Positions 14,201 to 27,708 are shown, numbered from the stretch's first letter. The stretch is 64,000 nucleotides of DNA from Durusdinium trenchii (GCA_963970005.1 CAXAMN010021361.1:3852984-3916983), one strand, 5' to 3'. Program-made: numbers and translations. Notes: a model not told the origin generated them from the sequence alone.

Positions 14201-16130
14201 GCTTCACGGCAGTCCAATCTTGTATTGAACATGCGAGACCGACCCCCTTTCAACCTCCTGGAAGAATGAACATTTACAAAAACCAACGGTCTCCCGATTA
14301 AATTAGACAGCCACATGTCCAATCAGGCATTGGTGCTTCGTGAGTTCTACGTCCAAAACGAGTTCATCTTCCAACATCCTGCACCTGACAAAGGCAACCA
14401 TTCTTTGTCTGGCTTGTGGCAGTGTCTCATCCCTTCACCAAATCCCAACATGGCATGCAACGGGAAATGAATAAAAACAACATCATCATTCTAGGAACCC
14501 TCAGAAACACCAGGATGACCAAAGTGGGCAAACCCCTCAAAAAATCTTCAATTCTCTTGGCCACCATGGCCTCAGTTGTTGCAATTTGAACGCACGAAGC
14601 TCTCCAGTTTCATCTGCACAGGCACACCACAGACCACAGAACCCCAGGTGCCGCCTCTGGATGCTTCTCCAAAGCCTGCAGGTGATTGGCGTTGTGCTGG
14701 TGGACTCTACTTAACACTTCATCCAAAAGATCAAAAACACATACCAGCAACATCCGCGGGATGTCCAATAGATATCCACAAGCAGAGTGAGGCAAACATG
14801 TACAGTAGTATATTGGTGACCCCAGAATGGATAGTCCTTGTAGGTACGTTCACATGATCTTCACATCAGCGGATGAACCAAACTGCCATCCATTGAGCCA
14901 TTGCGCCCTTGAAGGTGGCATCAATCATTTGTCTAATTCCCACGCAACCCAATCTGCGGACCTCCGAGCCCGGGCTTCCAAGATCTTCAAGGCTTGATTG
15001 CACTTTCAGAAAGGGGCATTCTCATGGCGTTGTTCTTTTTCCTGAAAACAACACAAATCCTCCGTTCGGAACACCCAATAAACCTCTGTTCGCTGGGTTC
15101 GCAGGGGGTTCACCCACGCATCCCTCCAGGGATCAGAGGACGAAGTCGGATCGGTCGTGCCCCAAATCAATTTCAGACGATAGAAGAACACGCCAACACA
15201 TACACAAAGGTTGGTGATGAAAAAGGGTCCGGCATGCTAAGAAATGGTTCAGGGTCCCCAGTTTGTGATCTTACAGGCTTCAGTCACCTCAAGAGGACTG
15301 AAAAAGCTCACTTTATAGTCGACAAGATCTTCTGAACCAAGCGCTCCCTCCTGTGTTCAAAGTGCATTTATAAATGGGCCAAACCAAAACCAATATCTAC
15401 AAGTGGGCCTATGCACCCCCTTCGTGTTTGGATGTATTTGGCATTTGGCCGCAGGCAGCAAGCATTCGAGTGCGGGGTGAGGCCTATGCCATACTCCAAC
15501 AGCACCGTTCTGCGGATCTCTGGACAAGCTCCAGGAGATACTTGGAATTGAAGCATATTGAAACTAGCAGGATCATCCTGTCTGGGTGTCCAATGGCACA
15601 AGCAGTGTAGGGTGGTCTATTGGACACACAGACGACACAGACAGGATGACCCAGGTACGAGACTTTGTCCAAAAGCAGGGACAAGTTCAGCTCCTACCCT
15701 TTGGGCCTAGTTGCGCCATCTCCGGACCACCGCGCAGCTCCGGACCACGGACCGTGCCCGGCCCACCGCCGCCGAGGGCCCGGCCAAGGTTCTGGCGGAT
15801 CCGTCCTCGCCCAGCAGTCCATCCTGGTGCTTCGGACCGACCGGTGGGTGCTCCAAACCCCGCTCCCGGTGGGTGCTCCCGGTAGGTGTCCGGTCGAAGC
15901 AAAAGAGCCTTCCATTACTACCCATGGCACTTCTCCAAACCAGAACTTAGGGTCCGCCCGTCTGAGCGATTCCAACCACTTCAGGTCTGAAAGTGTCGGC
16001 TATGGGGGGTTGGCCCGCACCGGCGTGCACTTGCCGGCTTCAACCCAATGTTTTCATCGTTGCGTCCGAAACCCGGAGTTGTTTCACGTTTCACCATCTC
16101 TGGAGGGGGATATCAATAATCCACAGTCAA

Positions 16131-16190
16131 CCAGAACTCCCAGGGTTGCACCAGAACTCCCAGGGTTGCACCAGAACTCCCAGGGTAGCC
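16131..16190. repeat. Three tandem 20-bp units
   Basis: CCAGAACTCCCAGGGTTGCA three times; the last copy has diverged in its final bases. Confidence 0.9.
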
Positions 16191-16820
16191 CGCCACAGCG
16201 CGCCAGAACGATCTCAGGCGTTGCTTCCAAGGAGGCCTGGCGCACCGCGAGGCCACCGGGCCAACATCCAAAGAGCTCTGTATAGCTCTGTGAAATCATG
16301 TGAACACCTCACACCCCTCACAAAAACCAATACCACACATCTACTGCCCGCGTGCGGATTCCCGAGTTATGACTCGAACGATTCCCAGCTCTGGACGAGT
16401 CCGACCGACACGGGTTCTTCAGGTCGACACTGTCCGGATCGGACCGCGCCAGCGGCTCCGCCGCCTCAACCCCTGGAGGCCCATGGGAGGAAAATGGCCG
16501 TGGTGGTCGAAAAAATGCGTGGATACGGAAGTTATAGTGATCGAAAATGAGTGGAAAATGAGTGGAAGGATGCTGAGAGAATTGTTTGAAGGAGCTCAAA
16601 GTCCTCACTGTCTGCTTATAAATTGTTTAGAAAAACAGTCCTTCAGTCACCTTCTCATTCAGTCGCACACCGGACCGCGCTTGAGCATCGGGTCCGTCAG
16701 GTCGTGGTGTCGTGGTGGCGACCGCTGCCTCAAGTTTCCGGACTTCAGCGACCGCTGCATTCAAGGACTCCTAGAGCCGACACCGAGGTGACAGAGAACA
16801 AACGTTGAGATTCGGTTTCC

Positions 16821-16840
16821 GGGGGGGGGGGGGGGGGGGG
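16821..16840 (+). repeat. G20 homopolymer
   Basis: Twenty consecutive G. Potential G-quadruplex and a likely place for assembly length error. Confidence 0.95.
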
Positions 16841-17326
16841 TGGATGGTGGTGGCTGGCACGGCTTTTTTGGACGGCCGGTCGGGTGGGGTTGTTTCTGGG
16901 TGTTTCTTGTTGCGCAATTTGGATGGACTTCGCATCTTTCTTGGGGATGGGGTTTGACCCCCGCAAAAGGTAATGGACGGACACTCAGAAAAAGTCACCA
17001 GAAAGGAGAACTAATGGTTGAATGATTGCTTCCCCACTGAACTCATCATAATAATACAGTGTTTCAACATGATTGAAACGTCTATGTAGATGCATGCATT
17101 TGGGGGAGTTGGATGGATTCGCAACGAGCTTCTGACTGTGCGGCCTTTCATGCCTCTTTCACGTCTAAACAAACAGGATGTCATCCAAATCACCGACCTG
17201 GCATGGGCCGGGACCAGCAGATGTTGCATCATTTGGGTACACCATAAATCTCGTCTGCCTGCTCTTTGAAGTCTTTAATTAGCATGCAAGAAAATCCATC
17301 CATCATGTCATGTCAAACAAAGCATG

Positions 17327-17563
17327 TCAAAAGGGCCCTCCCCGAGACCCCCGCGAGGCGTGGTGGTCCAAACGATCCTTCTCCTTCACCAAGCGAGTCT
17401 CAACGCAGCAGAAGCCATGGAGCTGGATGAATCTGACCTGAGGGCCCCCAGAAGACTGCCAACTTGAGAAATCGGTCCCGTTCAACACCAACACTACGCG
17501 GAAAGAGACTCCAACAAGGGCCCTCATTCTACACAAGCCGCTCATGTAGGGGCCTCTTCCCAT
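17327..17563 (-). CDS. Open frame, possible exon, unknown product
   Basis: 78 codons with mostly G/C third positions; includes RVVLVLNGTDFSSWQSSGG then PQVRFIQLHGFCCVETRLVK. It lies close to another minus-strand open frame (17751-18065) and the two could belong to one gene. No family recognised. Confidence 0.3.
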   Translation of the reverse strand: MGRGPYMSGLCRMRALVGVSFRVVLVLNGTDFSSWQSSGGPQVRFIQLHGFCCVETRLVKEKDRLDHHASRGSRGGPF

Positions 17564-17750
17564 GTGGAAATTCTCTGTTCAATTCTCTACAGACTACCAT
17601 CCTTGAGTAATTACATGTAGTTACCAATGAACAGGGTGTGGATCCAGAAATCCTGAGCATCAAGCATCCAGTAAGTGCATTGACGTGCTTCAGAAAGTTC
17701 ATAAACGCTCTCTTCCTCTTCGACACTTCTGTTCTGGTGCCGTTGGTGTC

Positions 17751-18065
17751 TCATCTGCTTCCGGCGATGTCTTGCCATAGGCCGTGAGCCGCCACACGAG
17801 TCTCCCCAAGTGGCCTTGTCTGGATTGATGACTTGGTATGATTGATCAAAATGATTGCCGTCACCCGCCAGTTAGCAACATCACAGATCGCAGCAAATGC
17901 AGCACGAACCTCCAGGTTGGCCCAGGCTGGCTGAGTGTGTACAGCCGGCACCTGGGCACCGGCCGCATCAGAAAGCACCGAACGTGCCCACAGACCGCTG
18001 CCCGCTGCTGTCCATGCCTCAAGTTCGTGTCTCAAACAGCTCGCCTGGCGGAGAAGTTCTCTCAA
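17751..18065 (-). CDS. Open frame, possible exon, unknown product
   Basis: 104 codons, Ala/Leu-rich and helical in character: RHELEAWTAAGSGLWARSVL, then WANLEVRAAFAAICDVANWR. G/C-rich third positions. No family recognised. Confidence 0.3.
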   Translation of the reverse strand: MRELLRQASCLRHELEAWTAAGSGLWARSVLSDAAGAQVPAVHTQPAWANLEVRAAFAAICDVANWRVTAIILINHTKSSIQTRPLGETRVAAHGLWQDIAGSR

Positions 18066-21000
18066 GCTGGCACAATACGAGGATCCACTTGAACCTGAGT
18101 GGTAACATGTGGGTGCACTGCACTATTGAGATAGGCAAAAGACTGATTCTGATATACTCCCAAAACCTCCTGGAAGAAAGACTGATTGTGCAAGACCTCT
18201 GTGCAAGACCGCGCCCGTCCACCCCCTTCTTTTTCGCGCCGGCCTGAAAGTAAACCAAAACCCGCAGGGCCACGAGGTGTCCTTATTTTAAAGCATGTTA
18301 AAGCCCGGCCACGTTGGACCTTTCACCAGGTGTATGCTGGGGCCTCTGGCCACCCGATCAAAGACCTGGCGGCGTGCCATGTGAGCAATGAGCCTGGTGG
18401 GGTCAAAGAACGATACCAGCTACCATCTATAGAGTGGTGAGCGGTCCCTAAATATGATGATTGCAATTGGTGAATAGACTTTCCAAACATTTTAACTCCC
18501 TACAAAGTAATTGGTCCCTAACATGAACAAAACAAGTTAAAATACATTGTGACTGAACATTCGCTCTTGGATCTGTCTTGGGGATGACCAAAAATGGTCA
18601 ACGAGAGTGTGCATCAGCTCCTCTATCAACACCCCATCCACCACCGTGAGTCACATGGACGGGCCCAACCATCCAAATCGCGAACTGGCGAGTGACCCGT
18701 TTGTCCTGAAACGGAAACACATGAATTCACAAAGGTGAACACACTTTCTGTGATTAATGGACAACTTCTGGTGCTCTTGGGCCACTTGGGGTAGAAAGAA
18801 TCAGTTTGGCAATCTGTCGCACAACTTGGGAAAGGTATCTCACACTACGAAACAATGCTGTCGCTCTTGTTGAGTATTGATCCTGGAGGACCATACCTGG
18901 AAAGGATTCTCCAGGAATCGCCCAGGTTCCGTTGTTGGCCTCGTATACCAAATGCAAACTGCCCGACAGGGTGTCCCGGTGTCCCCCTTGTTTTTGTTCG
19001 CTCAAAACATGCAAATACATCGGCTGCTCCCCCAAACCCTGCAAATTTATGGGGCATCCAAAACCTACAAATTTGATCACCATCACCTTGTTTTGTCCAA
19101 TAAATAGTCACCGGTGTGCTTCACACAATTGAGTGCTCTTAAAGAAGGAAGAAACGTCTACAGTAGGTTCTTCAGTCGTGAATGTTCGGACACCTCAAGC
19201 TGCTCCTTCCAGAAGTGTTGGCTCGTGCAACAGGACCTGTTTGATGGATGGTTTGGAAAACATTTTTTCAACCATGCAGCATCATGAAGACCAGATCTGG
19301 TGCTTTCGGCCTCCTCGCCGGCTTCTGACACATGATACCTGGATCGCGCACGGTAGCGGACGACCCCAGACCCTGTGGAGGTGGTTAAAGGAGCCCACAC
19401 CCTGGAGCCCACACCCTCTCTCTGTTCTTCTGTTCTTCAGATAAACATGTACTGGTGCTTCCATTTTTGAAAAGCTACGTCCCTCAGTCCGTGCACCCAG
19501 TTCGCCCTTTGGGGACGAAGCCTTGAAGCCCACACCTTGAAGCCGATCATGCAAGGTCGGCAACGAAACAGGACAGTGAGACAGGGGCTGTTGATGCTGG
19601 AGACCATAGCATCCCACCAAGAAATACTATAGACATCTATAGACTCTTGATGTATAAACGGGTTCCAAGTTTTCTCTTGATCTGAGTGATTTTCAAGAAA
19701 CTCTGGCGAACCTTCGGGACCTCTTGGGGATAGTGGCCTTGGCCAGGGGGCGGCCAACCCAAACCATAATAAACAGGCTTTGTCCAATCCTCATATGAGT
19801 TGTTTTCTAAATTACTTGCTTAAGCTGTATTCATTCATCCAGAGTCATGTGACTCATATGACTCATATGTGTTTCTTCCTCAAGAGTCTACATGACTCTG
19901 AAATCCTTGGGAATCGTGGTCTTAGAGGTGTGGCCCGTCAACGGTTTGTCGGATGATGTTCGGGGCCTCGCCTTTGGTCCAAGCTCAAGTCGTCCCCAGG
20001 GTCAATAGGTGTCCAAACGGTCGGTTGATTGTGACATCCCATCAGATCCCATGTCAGTGAACGTCGGTCTTGGGACGATGATGTCCCTTCTAGACCGCTT
20101 TAATCCTCTTTCTGGAGTGCTACGCTCGGTCAGCTTACCCAGTTTGCCTGTACTGTACTTGGTCGGTCTCTGTACTCGGGAGTCCCAAGCCCGGCCCGAG
20201 GACAGGCCGTGCCAGGCGCACTGAACTGGCAAGGAGCGTCGTCGCGCCATAGCAGCATCAGCAGGTATCGTTTGATCGGCAGGGGTGGAAGATTAACCTT
20301 ACCTATGGTTCTGGCGTGAGGAAATCCCAATCAACATCAAATCCGCTGAGCTGAAACCATTGAACAAGTTGAGACACCGCCAGTTCAGCAATACACGTTG
20401 ATCTGAACCATGAAGCATCCCTGGTTGACTGAACGCACTTTGACAAGGCCACAGGGTTCAACGAAAAGACACGGTCTATCGGTTTCTGGTTAACAGACCT
20501 TTGTTTTCTGTTCTACAACCTTGGTTTCTGGTTAACGAATCTTCAAGATGGTTTTGTGTCTAAAATTTGAACAGATTCTTGAAGATTGCAGGGATACGAC
20601 AAAACCATCTTGGACAGTCACGACCATTTGTTCTACAGTCGTTAGCTTAAGAACTTGCCCAGCCCATAAGAGTTGGAAGATCTGCCACTGGCAAAGGCCC
20701 ACTGCAAAACAGTTGCAAAAACAACCACACGTGATGTTCCACATGGAAATCCAAATCTGATTGAAACCTTAAAGCCAACATCTTAAGGACTTGCCTCTCA
20801 CTCATTTACATCGGTCCTTCGGGCCTGCAGCGGCGGGGGCGAGGACATATGAGCGGAGGCCGCCCGTGGTCCGACCCGAGCGTGGCAAGAAGACGAGCCA
20901 AACAAAAGATCTGGGAATTCTGTGCCATTAAACCCATGTGCTTCGGTTGGTTGACACTTGCGCTTTTTTTGCCACAAGTGCCTCGGTTTGCTCATGTTGA

Positions 21001-23589
21001 CCACCAGAGCAAACGTGAAACCAAGAGGATCAGTCTTTCAGAGCTGGGGGCAAAGACATACCCAAAGAGTCCTCCCTAAGTTATCTTCAAACAACTCCAT
21101 TGCACAGTTTGAGTTAATAGTTCGTAGGCCTGAAGTCATCCCACGTGAGTTGAAGTGAGATTGGCCGGGCTTTGTAGTCAAGCCTGACTCTGTTGGGCGA
21201 CCGCGAGGGTGGGCAGCTAAAACATGTTCAATGACATGTACATATATGTATATACATGTACACATATAGAATAGCCTGACACCAGATGTCTTTTCTTACT
21301 CATAAATACTGAATAACTATATCTACATCTATCTACAAATTTCTTGGCACATAGTAGCCACGTCGGAGCACCAACCTTCTCTCTCTGTTGGGAAGACCCT
21401 TGTTCGCACAGGTTACACCTGTCAACTCAGGTTTTGCCTTGGTCGAACGCTTACTGCGTCCCCCTGTGAGTCAGGATCCGGCTACAGGGTCACCTCCTGG
21501 GTAGCTGCTACCCCTGTCCAACTTGAGAATCGGACTCGGCCGCTCAACTGCGTCTAACCAGTACGCCCACCTCTGGGGGAGGAGGGACCAATACTAGCTG
21601 AGCTGTTTTGGAAGCGTCCAAAGCCCACGTCCAAAGCGTCCTCCATGCCAGGGGCCCGTCACTGCATGGAATGTCCGCCATCCCTTGAAGAGAGATCCAG
21701 AAATCGTCCAATTACAGTAGATCAAAGGTGGGGCAAGAAATGCTTCCGGTTTTGGGATCAATCAAGGCCTTCTTGAGCCAACATGTCAGATCAAATGACA
21801 ATGTTTAAGAAGTGAAGCGTGCAAACCCAAGCCTTCCAAGCTCAACACACCATTATAATATAATCATTATATTATATCGAGGTGACCTCACACCAGAGCC
21901 AGTCATCCAATCCAAGAGATGACAACATCATCATGCAAGGACTTGGGGCCTCATACTGCAGACCAGCCCACACTCTGCAGTGATCCCGACCACGCAGGCC
22001 TTTTTGCAACATGTGCAATGCGCAACCTTGGCAACGACCGCCAAGTTGCAAGTCCAGATCTTGGAGGTTCATCCAAGGAGGCATGGTTTCTACATGTTTT
22101 TTCCAAAAAAATCGCACAATCGTTCACAGCACACATCTTCGACATCAGCCGATGGGTGTGGTGTTCCCTGGCGTGCGTTCACCGTTCGCTGGGCACGCCA
22201 AAAGCTCAGCAGGTCAGGTAACGGTGAGGAATTCCTCCAGCTTGGTCCAAACAGCGCCCACAAAACGAACCAAACAGAGTGCTGCAGAGGGCTGCAAAGT
22301 GCTCTGTTCGTGGTTCTTTGGAGGAGAAAGAAGAAAGAAACAAAAACGGAGAAATGACCCAACTAAGTGGGATTTGATTGAATTGTGCTATGGGCAATGG
22401 GTTTTGTTCAGCCATCAGGATAATATGGTGAGGGGGTTATGCGGCATAACTGCATAACTTTTGCCTGACTTTGCTAACGAGAACACATCCACAGTGCATC
22501 TGCCTGACCTCTGACAATTGACTTCGCTCTGGTCCCAAACGCCTGTGGCCCAGATCAGTGCCGAAGCTCGCATGCGACCACAAAAAGGGCCGCTTCAAAC
22601 ACGATGTCGAGCCCAATGTCACAGAATCGTAAGCTTTAAGCAATGAGGGTAGAGGGGGGTAGAGCCTAGACAATATTGTGTTTTTAGAGTTTGAATTCCC
22701 CACAGGAACTGGCTGGTAGCTAGCTGCTAGCTCACATGACCAATATCATCCAATATCTGCACTCTGTTGCAATGCCACGTGAGCCCCACACAACCCTAAA
22801 CTTGAGAGAGGAGGGGGTGAACGAAAGGTAGCAGGCAATCACAAGTAACCAAGTAACCCTGGTAGAAATCCATGACGGGGTGAACCGGCGCAGGGAGGAT
22901 TTGATCCAGGGGGCCCGTGGCTTGGACTGTTCCTTTCTATGTGACGTCTACTCTTCTCAGCAAGTTAAGGTGCTATTGACGACATGTTGCCCCCCCCCCG
23001 ACGAACAGAATCATTTCTTACAGGACCAAATTCAATGCACAATCCCAACTCCTGATTGTAATACATTTTTGCTAAAGCAAGGAGAACTCAGGTAGCTCAA
23101 GCTACCTTTCGTGACTTGTCAGTCCTGGTCTCGCCAGATTGGCACTGGCTCAAGTCCTGCTTAAATATTTGAGCAAGACCCTGTCAATTCCCACCAAATC
23201 GACCCCTGAGAAAGAGAGAGAGACCAAAACCCATGGGTTGGGGGTAGTTTTCGGATTCGAATTACACACCGGTGGCTTGACTGAGCTGTAGGGCTTTTGT
23301 TGGAACCAATTCTTACCTATAGTCTTCAAACATTCCAAGACATCGGCCAAACATCTAAAGAGTACTTGGGTGAAGCACAAATCCCTGCTTCAAGGATCAT
23401 CAAAACGGATCCGTCCGATCTCCCAATCGAACACCGGAAAGCTTAAAACCGAACGCGCGTCGCGAGCACAATTAGCACTGTGCGTCGCAAGCTGCACAAA
23501 GGTCGTGAGGACCAAAGCTTTGAGTTTCCTGGCTCACTCAAACCTGTTTCATTGGCTATGGCAAAGCTTCAAATAATCAAATGGTTTTG
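18066..23589. other. No confident gene
   Basis: Contains an inverted repeat at 20544-20612, an AT palindrome at 21854-21876, a possible spliced-leader relic at 21772-21785, and a plus-strand open frame at 20009-20224 that might be an exon. Nothing else stands out. Confidence 0.45.
20544..20612. repeat. 14-bp perfect inverted repeat
   Basis: CAAGATGGTTTTGT (20544-20557) and its exact complement ACAAAACCATCTTG (20599-20612) are separated by 41 bp. Just upstream, GGTTTCTGGTTAAC occurs twice about 43 bp apart. Possibly a remnant of a small transposon. Confidence 0.75.
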
Positions 23590-23883
23590 TCAAAATCTAA
23601 TTGAGCACTCATGAGCATTCAAGCCCCAAGAATGACTCCTGATCTCGCTCGTGTACTTCGACCAAAGTGAGTGCGTTCCAAAACGGGTCAGCGAGAAGTG
23701 TGCCTGAACCCATTCTTCGCTGAACAGACGGGAAAGCGCCTTCGCGCCCCTCGCGGAAGACTTGTGGCACTCCAAGGCACTTTTGTGAGTCTGTGGGTGC
23801 TCAAACCGGGTATATAAAAGTTGGTATTCGCGACTCAGGTGCTTTGCATTCACTGAGTTGACGAAGTGCAAGACTGTTTCCAT
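23590..23883 (-). CDS. Open frame of 97 codons, unknown product
   Basis: Begins METVLHFVNSVNAKHLSREY and includes ARGAKALSRLFSEEWVQAHF. Composition and third positions are protein-like. It could be a small gene or an exon; no family recognised. Confidence 0.3.
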   Translation of the reverse strand: METVLHFVNSVNAKHLSREYQLLYTRFEHPQTHKSALECHKSSARGAKALSRLFSEEWVQAHFSLTRFGTHSLWSKYTSEIRSHSWGLNAHECSIRF

Positions 23884-26523
23884 ATATAATGTTGGATCCT
23901 GATCAGTAAAAGGTGGCCCCCCTTCAGCTAGACTGGAGGTCCTCTACAATAAATTCTACCAAAACAAATTTGGATTCCTGGGAGGATTCCGTTTGCAAAC
24001 ATGGTGTCCAGAAGTATTTTTGACAATTGTAGCATTATAGGGGACCCTATTACTAATCAGGATCTGACATTATGTTGCACAAACATCGTGTCATCGTGTG
24101 CAGGTGCAAGCAAGTAATGTTTCTATCTGGCCTACAAATGCTACTTTCACATTTCACTTCGATGGCTGCTGCTGTGGTAACTACTACTCTTGTCTGCGGA
24201 GTCGTAATCACTTGCCAACCTCTTCCCGAGCATCCTGAGTTTTTGGTCGCCCAAACAAACGCTCCGAGGTCAAACTACGGTCTTGGTCTGATGGTTTTTC
24301 AGAGTGTCCGATAATGATGTACCTGGTCATGGTCAGTTGAGGAACACTCATGTGGCTCTCAAACACAAAAAACACAAACAAACACGTATAAAATTACCCG
24401 GCTACTCACATTAGTCTGCCCGTCCGCCCATAGCCAACCCTATGGCCAGCCGTAGCCATTTGGAAACTCGGTGTCAGCTGTGTCAACCGTTCACCGGGAG
24501 CGACCACCATTAAGGTTCAGCTGAAGGTCGCGGTGCGCATCGAATTTTTGTTTGCCAATGTGTGCATGAGCACATGACAGCTTCAATCAGCTCCATGTCA
24601 CCAATGTTTGCCATCCCACATTTCACATTCTGTGCTGTTTGGGGGTTGGGCTCCAAAACATTAAATCACTGTGAGGTGAATGGTTCGGATCGATGAGGTT
24701 CGTTGGTGCGTCAATGGTTTAAACTGGAGTCTGCAGCCTCCCTGAGAGCCCCATGGCCCCCATGGTCAAAGAAACATGACTAAGACAAAAACAAAAACAA
24801 ACACATACAAACCCCACGGATCCCCACCGTATTTGGACCCTCCAAGCCCAAATAAACATGTGATCGAACCCAGGGCCTATTTCCCATGCAACGCTGAAGG
24901 CCTTCAACGCTGGCCAGCGACTTTTCCAGGGACTTCCGGATCGTGGTCTGTATGGTTCGTTCCATGCCTCAGTGAATCGGGGATTTAAAATTAGACGCGG
25001 GCAAAAGGTCGAGATTGACTGCAGAACATCGAGATTCCATCCCTTAGACCGCAGAAAACGTTCGGCTTTGATTACCAGACGACATAGACGGCATAGACCG
25101 CAGGATTCAGCTCTAAAAGTATCAAACAAGCGGCTGAAACGACACTGGCTGGAAACAAAGGCAGGGACCTTTTCCACGAGTTTTGGCGCGCAGAACTGAA
25201 TGGGCTATATGCATCTATATGTAAGGCTGTGGCAAAACTGCCGTCCCTCGTTGGCAGACAAGGAGACAAGGCAGCAGCGGCAGCGGTGGACCAAAATGCC
25301 GGTCAGCCCCCCAGTCATTTAAGAACCCCTATAGCTTTCAGCTATCCAGTGAAAAATCCGTCGGCCCTTGGGCACGGCGTGTTTGAGGTGATTGGTTTGT
25401 ATGCTATTCTAGTTTTGTTGTAAACTTAAGTGTGCACCGGCGCGGATTTTGAATCGCCAAACTTCCCCCCCTCACCCCCCCTTCAGCCCTAAGGGCCGGC
25501 GGAACAACCCGCAGGGGTAAATGCAAAAAAATCCAAAGCATCCAACCTCGGTGACCGTTTTCTTCATCCTTTGGGGTGGGAAAAATCACCGGCCTTCGGA
25601 TTCTTAAGTAGCAAATCGCCTGGCCTCACCCGGGGCAGGAACTCGCATACTCATGCCCTGTTCCGGACGGCTTTTTCAAGGTGACTGGCCTGTTCGCAAC
25701 TCAAAATGGATCAGGGACTTCTCAATTACAGCATATAGGTTTGCTGATGGTGGTTCACAAACAAAAAGACCCAATCAAGCCAATGATTGGGACCCTGAAG
25801 GACCTCTGCTATAGAATATTCCTGAAGACCCTTGTCGCCGTGTCGCGTCTTGTGAATCAAAAAGCCTCAAAAAGGGGGGTGGTTACGGAATGTTTGCCGC
25901 TTCTTTGAGGATCCATTGCACCGGTTGCCAAACGAACCGATTAGGCCGTGGTGAAGTGTCCAAGATGTTCCATTCCAGCAAAATGACCAAATCATGTCAG
26001 CACTCCATCAACACAAACAGCTGAGTCTGGACTCAGCCTGCTGCACCATCCATTTGAGTCATTCGACAGGAATTGAGGTGCAAATATAAGTTGAGGGAAC
26101 AGTGAGTCACCCTTTGGCGAAGGTACTAACTGTTACTAACTCTGATCAACTGCTATAAATTGGAGGTCCCAGTTCCGATAGCTGGAAGATGTTGGAAGTA
26201 CACATCCAAACCAAGTGGTTGCCTGCCAAAACATGATGTTGTCCGTGACTCCCGAGTTGGAACCACAAATCCCTAAACCCTGCCGTTGCGCACCGTAGAC
26301 CCTCCACCGGCGCTTTGCGATTTCTAGATCCAACCTTGGAAGCCCAAGATGCTGCCCTCCTCATCCACAATCTTCTTCTCTGGAAAGGGCAATGCGGGGT
26401 CCGGCTGGCCCCCAAACCTCCGGGATCGCCAGCGGACGTTTGCGGGTCAGCAGTGGTGCCCAAAAAAACACAAAAAACTTGCAAAAAAACATAGACTGAA
26501 CGAAACCCTTCATCCTGGTTCCT
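23884..26523. other. No confident gene
   Basis: A 152-codon minus-strand frame (24719-25177) and a 112-codon one (26146-26484) are open but match nothing I know, and the opposite strand of the first is also partly open. The remainder shows no structure. Confidence 0.45.
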
Positions 26524-27386
26524 TATAATGCAAAGTTAGGATTAATAAACCTCCCCTAGTTAATCCGAGCCCACAAAGCCGCCGGAAATTGCCCAAATTA
26601 AACGTATTATTCGCTGTTGATTTCCCCCCCCTATTGTCTAATTTTCTACTAACAACCCCCCAGTTAATCCGAGCCTACACAATCAAAAAAGTAATAATAC
26701 TCTTAATAAGGGGTTAACTAGTGGAGGTTTATTTATCCTGACTTGACATTATACTTGCTACTGCTGCTACTACTACTACTGCTGCTGCTGCCACTACTAC
26801 TACTACTCCTGCTACTACTGCTGCTGCTGCTGCTGCTGCTGGCTCCCTGCTCCCTGCTCCCTGCTCCCTGCTCCCTGCTCCCTGCTACCTGCTACCTGCT
26901 ACCTGCTACCTGCTAGCTACCTGCTAGCTCCCTGCTCCTGCTGCTGCCTGCTCCCTGCTCCCTCTGCTGCCTGCTACCTGCTCCCTGCTACCTACTGCTA
27001 CCTACTGCTACCTACTGCTACCTACTGCTACNNNNNNNNNNNNNNNNNNNNNNNNNNNNNNNNNNNNNNNNNNNNNNNNNNNNNNNNNNNNNNNNNNNNN
27101 NNNNNNNNNNNNNNNNNNNNNNNNNNNNNNNNNNNNNNNNNNNNNNNNNNNNNNNNNNNNNNNNNNNNNNNNNNNNNNNNNNNNNNNNNNNNNNNNNNNN
27201 NCTACCTACTACCTACTACCTACTACCTACTACCTACTACCTACTACCGACGACGACTGCGACTACGATGGCTCCCTGAGCCGATAATTCAGGGGGAGTG
27301 GACCTCATGAGTGGTTATCTCATTCCTTGTTGACCTTGTTGACCTACCATGTGGGGGGGGGGTTTATTAATCCGGTCTTTGCATTA
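26524..27386. mobile_element. TIR element enclosing a trinucleotide array
   Basis: The two ends are inverted copies of about 33 bp. The left end reads TATAATGCAAAG, three bases, then GGATTAATAAACC (26524-26556). The right end reads GGTTTATTAATCC, three bases, then CTTTGCATTATA (27353-27386). An inner inverted copy of the same end lies at 26710-26738. No transposase is visible, so this looks like a non-autonomous MITE whose interior has become simple repeats. Part of the interior is unsequenced. Confidence 0.6.
26756..27248. repeat. CTG/CTA/CCTGCT simple-repeat array with 170-N gap
   Basis: Runs of CTG and CTA triplets, CTCCCTG and CTACCTG hexamers, then CCTACTG heptamers. The gap is at 27032-27201. 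Beyond it come CTACCTA-type repeats. Confidence 0.95.
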
Positions 27387-27708
27387 TATATATATATATT
27401 ATAATATTATGTAGTGGCTGCCTGAGGTCGGGATCAGCCAAATGGAAAGTTCAACGACGGTTTTCAGAATTTTCCAGTGATGGAACCACATTTAAACAGC
27501 CGTGAGAGTTGTTCTTTGGCCCCACAAGTCTGGCTTTGGATAAAAATGAACTCAACGGTGGGCAGTTGTTGTTCAAATGGAAGCTCCAAGTTGAATGGTC
27601 TGCACCTCTGTGCGCTGTCCAGTGCAATGAATCTTGACGAAGAACATGGCAGGGAGTCAGTAGATGCGATGATCCAGTGTTTGTTTTCATCCTGGTCTTT
27701 AGGTTTCA

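Larger units (their letters stand above)
11251..17320. other. No confident gene; GC-rich patches and short repeats
   Basis: GC-rich patches near 12170-12330, 13200-13360, 15700-15970 and 16340-16500 have open frames with G/C-rich third positions on the minus strand and may be exons of an unidentified gene; competing frames are also open. No motif is recognised. Two short repeats are listed separately. Confidence 0.4.

Noticed and set aside
21360-21590. tRNA-like or tRNA-derived SINE head on the minus strand
   Set aside because: There are weak A-box (TGGGCGTACTGG) and B-box (GTCCGATTC) resemblances, but the spacing is too short and no cloverleaf forms.
24450-24462. CCGTAGCCATTTGG as the 5' part of a spliced leader
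   Set aside because: The 3' half diverges at once; a spliced-leader gene would also need a donor and an Sm-like site, which are not seen.
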